Below, piece by piece: positions 22,905 to 25,179 of a stretch of DNA of 25,179 nucleotides. This DNA comes from Clostridiaceae bacterium AM27-36LB (GTDB lineage Bacteria; Bacillota; Clostridia; Lachnospirales; Lachnospiraceae). How positions within the stretch are numbered: position 1 is the stretch's first letter; the number at the start of each line of letters is the position of its first letter. The position numbers were made by a program, and so were the translations under genes. The notes beneath the pieces were generated by a model, which ran no database searches, was not told where the DNA came from, and saw only the letters and a program-made list of their open reading frames with translations. The stretch covers positions 1 to 25,179 of the forward strand of contig QUJQ01000014.1 in assembly GCA_003480725.1 (NCBI GenBank), given 5' to 3'.

Positions 22905-23933
22905 ATGGAAGAAAAGAAAGATGTGTTGATTCTGGCAATCGAGAGTTCCTGCGATGAGACAGCTGCAGCCGTAGTGAAAAATGGGCGAGAAGTGCTTTCT
23001 AATGTGATCTCTTCTCAGATTGCGCTGCACACCCTTTATGGAGGAGTGGTTCCGGAGATTGCATCCAGAAAACATATAGAGAAGATCAATTACGTAATTC
23101 AGGAGGCACTGGATCAGGCACATGTGACACTGGAAGACCTGGATGCCATTGGCGTGACTTATGGACCGGGTCTGGTTGGTGCGCTCCTGGTTGGAGTTGC
23201 TGAGGCGAAGGCAATTGCCTATGCGGCAAAACTGCCATTAGTAGGCGTTCATCATATTGAAGGTCATATTTCGGCTAATTATATTGAAAATAAAGAGCTG
23301 GAGCCGCCATTTATCTGTCTGGTGGTGTCTGGTGGACATACGCATCTGGTAGTAGTCAAAGACTATGGAAAGTATGAGATCATTGGCCGGACCAGAGATG
23401 ATGCGGCGGGTGAAGCCTTTGATAAAGTGGCCCGTGCCATCGGACTTGGCTATCCGGGCGGACCAAAGATTGATAAACTGGCAAAAGAGGGAAATCCAGA
23501 TGCAATTCATTTTCCGCGGGCAAAAGTGGAAGATGCTCCTTATGATTTCAGCTTCAGCGGTGTAAAATCAGCAGTGCTGAACTATTTGAATGGTTGTCAG
23601 ATGAAGGGAGAACCTGTTGTGGAAGCAGATGTTGCAGCATCCTTCCAGAAGGCAGTCTGTGATGTGCTGGTGGATCATGCGATTCAGGCGGTAAAGGACT
23701 ATAAGATTCCGAAACTTGCCATGGCAGGTGGAGTGGCATCCAACTCAGCACTCAGAGAAGCTATGAAGACAGCATGTGAGAAGAGGAATATTCCATTTTA
23801 TTATCCGTCTCCGATTCTGTGTACGGATAATGCGGCCATGATCGGTGCGGCGGCTTACTATGAGTATATGAATGGTTCCAGAGCAGGGCTGGATCTTAAT
23901 GCTGTTCCGAATCTGAAGCTGGGAGAGCGATGA
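22905..23933 (+). CDS. tsaD: t6A threonylcarbamoyltransferase TsaD
   Basis: Transfers the threonylcarbamoyl group from TC-AMP to A37 of tRNA. The 342-residue protein starts [17 protein letters not shown], has the metal-binding HHIEGH (116-121) and SGGHTHLV motifs, [28 protein letters not shown] and [11 protein letters not shown], all diagnostic. ATG 22905 is better spaced from AAAGGA than GTG 22896, which overlaps the rnz stop; both are in frame. It completes the tsaB-tsaD-tsaE set; the TC-AMP synthase TsaC is not in this window. The stop overlaps the ispD start. Confidence 0.97.
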   Translation: MEEKKDVLILAIESSCDETAAAVVKNGREVLSNVISSQIALHTLYGGVVPEIASRKHIEKINYVIQEALDQAHVTLEDLDAIGVTYGPGLVGALLVGVAEAKAIAYAAKLPLVGVHHIEGHISANYIENKELEPPFICLVVSGGHTHLVVVKDYGKYEIIGRTRDDAAGEAFDKVARAIGLGYPGGPKIDKLAKEGNPDAIHFPRAKVEDAPYDFSFSGVKSAVLNYLNGCQMKGEPVVEADVAASFQKAVCDVLVDHAIQAVKDYKIPKLAMAGGVASNSALREAMKTACEKRNIPFYYPSPILCTDNAAMIGAAAYYEYMNGSRAGLDLNAVPNLKLGER

Positions 23934-24667
23934 TGGAGAAAAAAAGATGTACAGCCATTGTGCTGGCGGCAGGCCAGGGAAAGCGGATGGGGACTAAGAC
24001 ACAGAAGCAGTATCTGAATCTTTGCGGTTACCCGGTACTCTGGCATTGCCTTCATACATTTGAAGAGTCGGCTGTGATTGATGATATGATCCTGGTGACG
24101 GGAGAAGATCAGATTGATTACTGCCGGACGGAATTTGTAGAAAAATATGGATTTCGTAAGATCTGTAAAATTGTGGCAGGAGGAGCAGAACGCTATCACT
24201 CTGTTCTGAACGGACTACGTGCCATGGAAAAAAATGCCTGTGAAGACGGGTATGTATTCATTCATGACGGGGCAAGACCTTTTGTGGATGAACCTATGCT
24301 GGAGCGGGTCTATGCAGATGTGTGTAAATATGAGGCATGTGTGGTTGGCATGCCGGTAAAAGATACGATCAAGATCGCTGATACAGATGGCTTTATCAAG
24401 GAGACGCCAAAGCGCAGTCTCGTATGGCAGATTCAGACACCACAGGTATTTTCTGCGTCATTGATCTGCTATGCATATGAAGAGCTGGGCAGACGGGAGA
24501 AGGAATTGCTGGATCGCGGAATCCAGATTACTGATGATGCCATGGTGGTAGAGGAGATCTGTGGACGCAAAGTACGTCTGACAGAAGGCTCTTATGAAAA
24601 TATGAAGCTCACTACACCGGAAGATCTGGAGATTGCAGAGACTTTCCTTCGACGTAAAAACCGTTGA
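23930..24667 (+). CDS. ispD: 2-C-methyl-D-erythritol 4-phosphate cytidylyltransferase
   Basis: Couples CTP with methylerythritol phosphate in the non-mevalonate isoprenoid pathway. The 245-residue protein has the nucleotidyltransferase loop [19 protein letters not shown], the central [15 protein letters not shown], and [13 protein letters not shown] with [18 protein letters not shown] near the end. ATG 23930 overlaps the tsaD stop (ATGA); ATG 23933 has slightly better spacing to GGGAGAG and cannot be excluded. It is the last gene of the cluster. No obvious terminator follows before the tRNA promoter. Confidence 0.96.
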   Translation: MMEKKRCTAIVLAAGQGKRMGTKTQKQYLNLCGYPVLWHCLHTFEESAVIDDMILVTGEDQIDYCRTEFVEKYGFRKICKIVAGGAERYHSVLNGLRAMEKNACEDGYVFIHDGARPFVDEPMLERVYADVCKYEACVVGMPVKDTIKIADTDGFIKETPKRSLVWQIQTPQVFSASLICYAYEELGRREKELLDRGIQITDDAMVVEEICGRKVRLTEGSYENMKLTTPEDLEIAETFLRRKNR

Positions 24668-24723
24668 TTTCAGGCACTTATAAAGAAACTGTGAAAAAAA
24701 CGTAAAAAAATGAAAAAATACAG

Positions 24724-24752
24724 TTGACAAATGAGGGCCATGCTGTTAGAAT
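24724..24752 (+). promoter_or_regulatory. Promoter of the tRNA-Ser genes
   Basis: A perfect TTGACA (24724-24729) and TAGAAT (24747-24752) are 17 bases apart, preceded by A-rich DNA. Transcription would begin near 24759, 22 bases before the first tRNA. Confidence 0.9.
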
Positions 24753-24780
24753 AACGATTGTCGCTTGTGGAGAGCGCTAT

Positions 24781-24866
24781 GGAGAGATATCGAAGTGGTC
24801 ATAACGAGGCGGTCTTGAAAACCGTTTGTCCGCAAGGGCGCGTGGGTTCGAATCCCACTCTCTCCG
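24781..24866 (+). tRNA. tRNA-Ser (anticodon TGA)
   Basis: The 86-base gene folds into a class II cloverleaf. Acceptor arms GGAGAGA (24781-24787) and TCTCTCC (24859-24865) pair fully, with G24866 as discriminator. The anticodon stem GCGGT/ACCGT encloses loop CTTGAAA with anticodon TGA at 24816-24818. A long variable arm (TTGTCCGCAAGGGCGC region) marks it as serine, and the T-arm is GTGGG-TTCGAAT-CCCAC. CCA is not encoded. Confidence 0.97.
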
Positions 24867-24922
24867 TTCACTCGGAAGAGTGAGACGAGCAATAATATAG
24901 AGTCTAATGAATTAGGCATTTT

Positions 24923-25011
24923 GGAGAAATACCCAAGTGGCTGAAGGGGCTCCCCTGGAAAGGGAGTAGGTCGTTAGTAGCGGCGCGAGGGTTCAAATCC
25001 CTCTTTCTCCG
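24923..25011 (+). tRNA. tRNA-Ser (anticodon GGA)
   Basis: The 89-base gene has acceptor arms GGAGAAA (24923-24929) and TTTCTCC (25004-25010), discriminator G25011, anticodon stem CTCCC/GGGAG around CTGGAAA with anticodon GGA at 24957-24959, a long variable arm and T-arm GAGGG-TTCAAAT-CCCTC. CCA is not encoded. It lies 56 bases after the first tRNA-Ser and is probably on the same transcript. Confidence 0.97.
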
Positions 25012-25068
25012 CTCTTTTTCATGAAAAGTTGATTGCTTGAAAATCTTCAAAAAAAGATAAAAAAGTTA

Positions 25069-25097
25069 TTGACAAACTGAAAGAGATTTGATAATAT
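25069..25097 (+). promoter_or_regulatory. Strong promoter, probably of an rRNA operon
   Basis: A perfect TTGACA (25069-25074) and TAATAT (25092-25097) are 17 bases apart, with TG at 25089-25090 making an extended -10. The 30 bases upstream are nearly pure A/T, like an UP element. Position after tRNA genes and the leader sequence that follows fit an rrn promoter. Confidence 0.85.
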
Positions 25098-25179
25098 ATC
25101 AGAGTTGCTGCTGAGGCAATGAGATAGAACATGAACCTTGATAATTAAATAGTGCTTTGAAAATCTTCGAAAATTCTTT
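25098..25179 (+). other. Probable pre-16S rRNA leader with boxA-like element
   Basis: The transcribed region after the promoter contains GAACCTTGATAATTAAATAG and then GCTTTGAAAATC (25154-25165), which resembles the CTTTGAAAAC boxA-type antitermination and leader sequence of Firmicutes rRNA operons. No coding frame is visible. A 16S rRNA gene is expected just beyond the window end, but none of it is in view. Confidence 0.55.

Noticed and set aside
21985..22938. 317-codon minus-strand frame opposite rnz
   Set aside because: Mirrors the whole rnz gene, which has all its metal-binding motifs on the plus strand.
24781..25011. Tandem repeat or CRISPR-like array near the end of the window
   Set aside because: The two similar units are complete tRNA-Ser genes with different anticodons; there are no spacer-repeat units.

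Overview
The window looks like chromosomal DNA of a low-to-moderate GC, Gram-positive Clostridia, most likely a Lachnospiraceae (Blautia/Dorea/Mediterraneibacter-type). This rests on AGGAGG-type ribosome binding sites, intrinsic terminators, an FMN-riboswitch-controlled ECF riboflavin transporter gene, NAD alanine dehydrogenase, ThrH in place of ThrB beside homoserine dehydrogenase, and the general protein style. No species can be named from the sequence alone.

Layout. Positions 1-8600 are an AT-rich accessory region. It starts with the tail of an unidentified membrane protein gene. A small two-helix membrane protein and a TetR regulator (TTG start) follow, then short debris-like ORFs and a hairpin. 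Next comes an operon of small membrane protein, OmpR-type response regulator, histidine kinase and terminator, then an ABC ATPase with an 809-aa duplicated FtsX-type permease. After that lie a small minus-strand gene, a lipoprotein gene behind a striking inverted repeat, and a truncated winged-helix remnant. A strong terminator at 8602-8644 and a good promoter at 8648-8676 mark the switch to core genes.

Positions 8740-24667 are dense housekeeping DNA, all on the plus strand: secA, prfB (with the autoregulatory in-frame UGA and +1 frameshift), a PheB-like ACT regulator, hom, thrH, tex, a YbaK-type tRNA-editing protein, FMN riboswitch plus ribU, ald, then tsaE-tsaB-rimI-small zinc-type protein-rnz-tsaD-ispD. 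The last block combines t6A tRNA modification, ribosomal protein acetylation, tRNA 3' processing and isoprenoid synthesis, with short spacers or start/stop overlaps.

Positions 24724-25179 carry a promoter, two tRNA-Ser genes (anticodons TGA and GGA, neither with encoded CCA), then a strong promoter with an AT-rich upstream stretch and a leader containing boxA-like repeats. This is what is expected just before a 16S rRNA gene, which would lie outside the window.

The parts most worth a second look are the sensor/transporter module at 1369-6744 (an unusual combination of a small membrane protein, a kinase with a real extracellular loop, and a 4+4-helix permease), a BceR-like palindrome that forms the tip of the terminator in front of its ABC genes, the trimmed ACT-like tail of Hom beside a free-standing ACT protein, and the decayed fragments that flank the accessory region. 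I did not find a convincing wholly new defence or mobile system.
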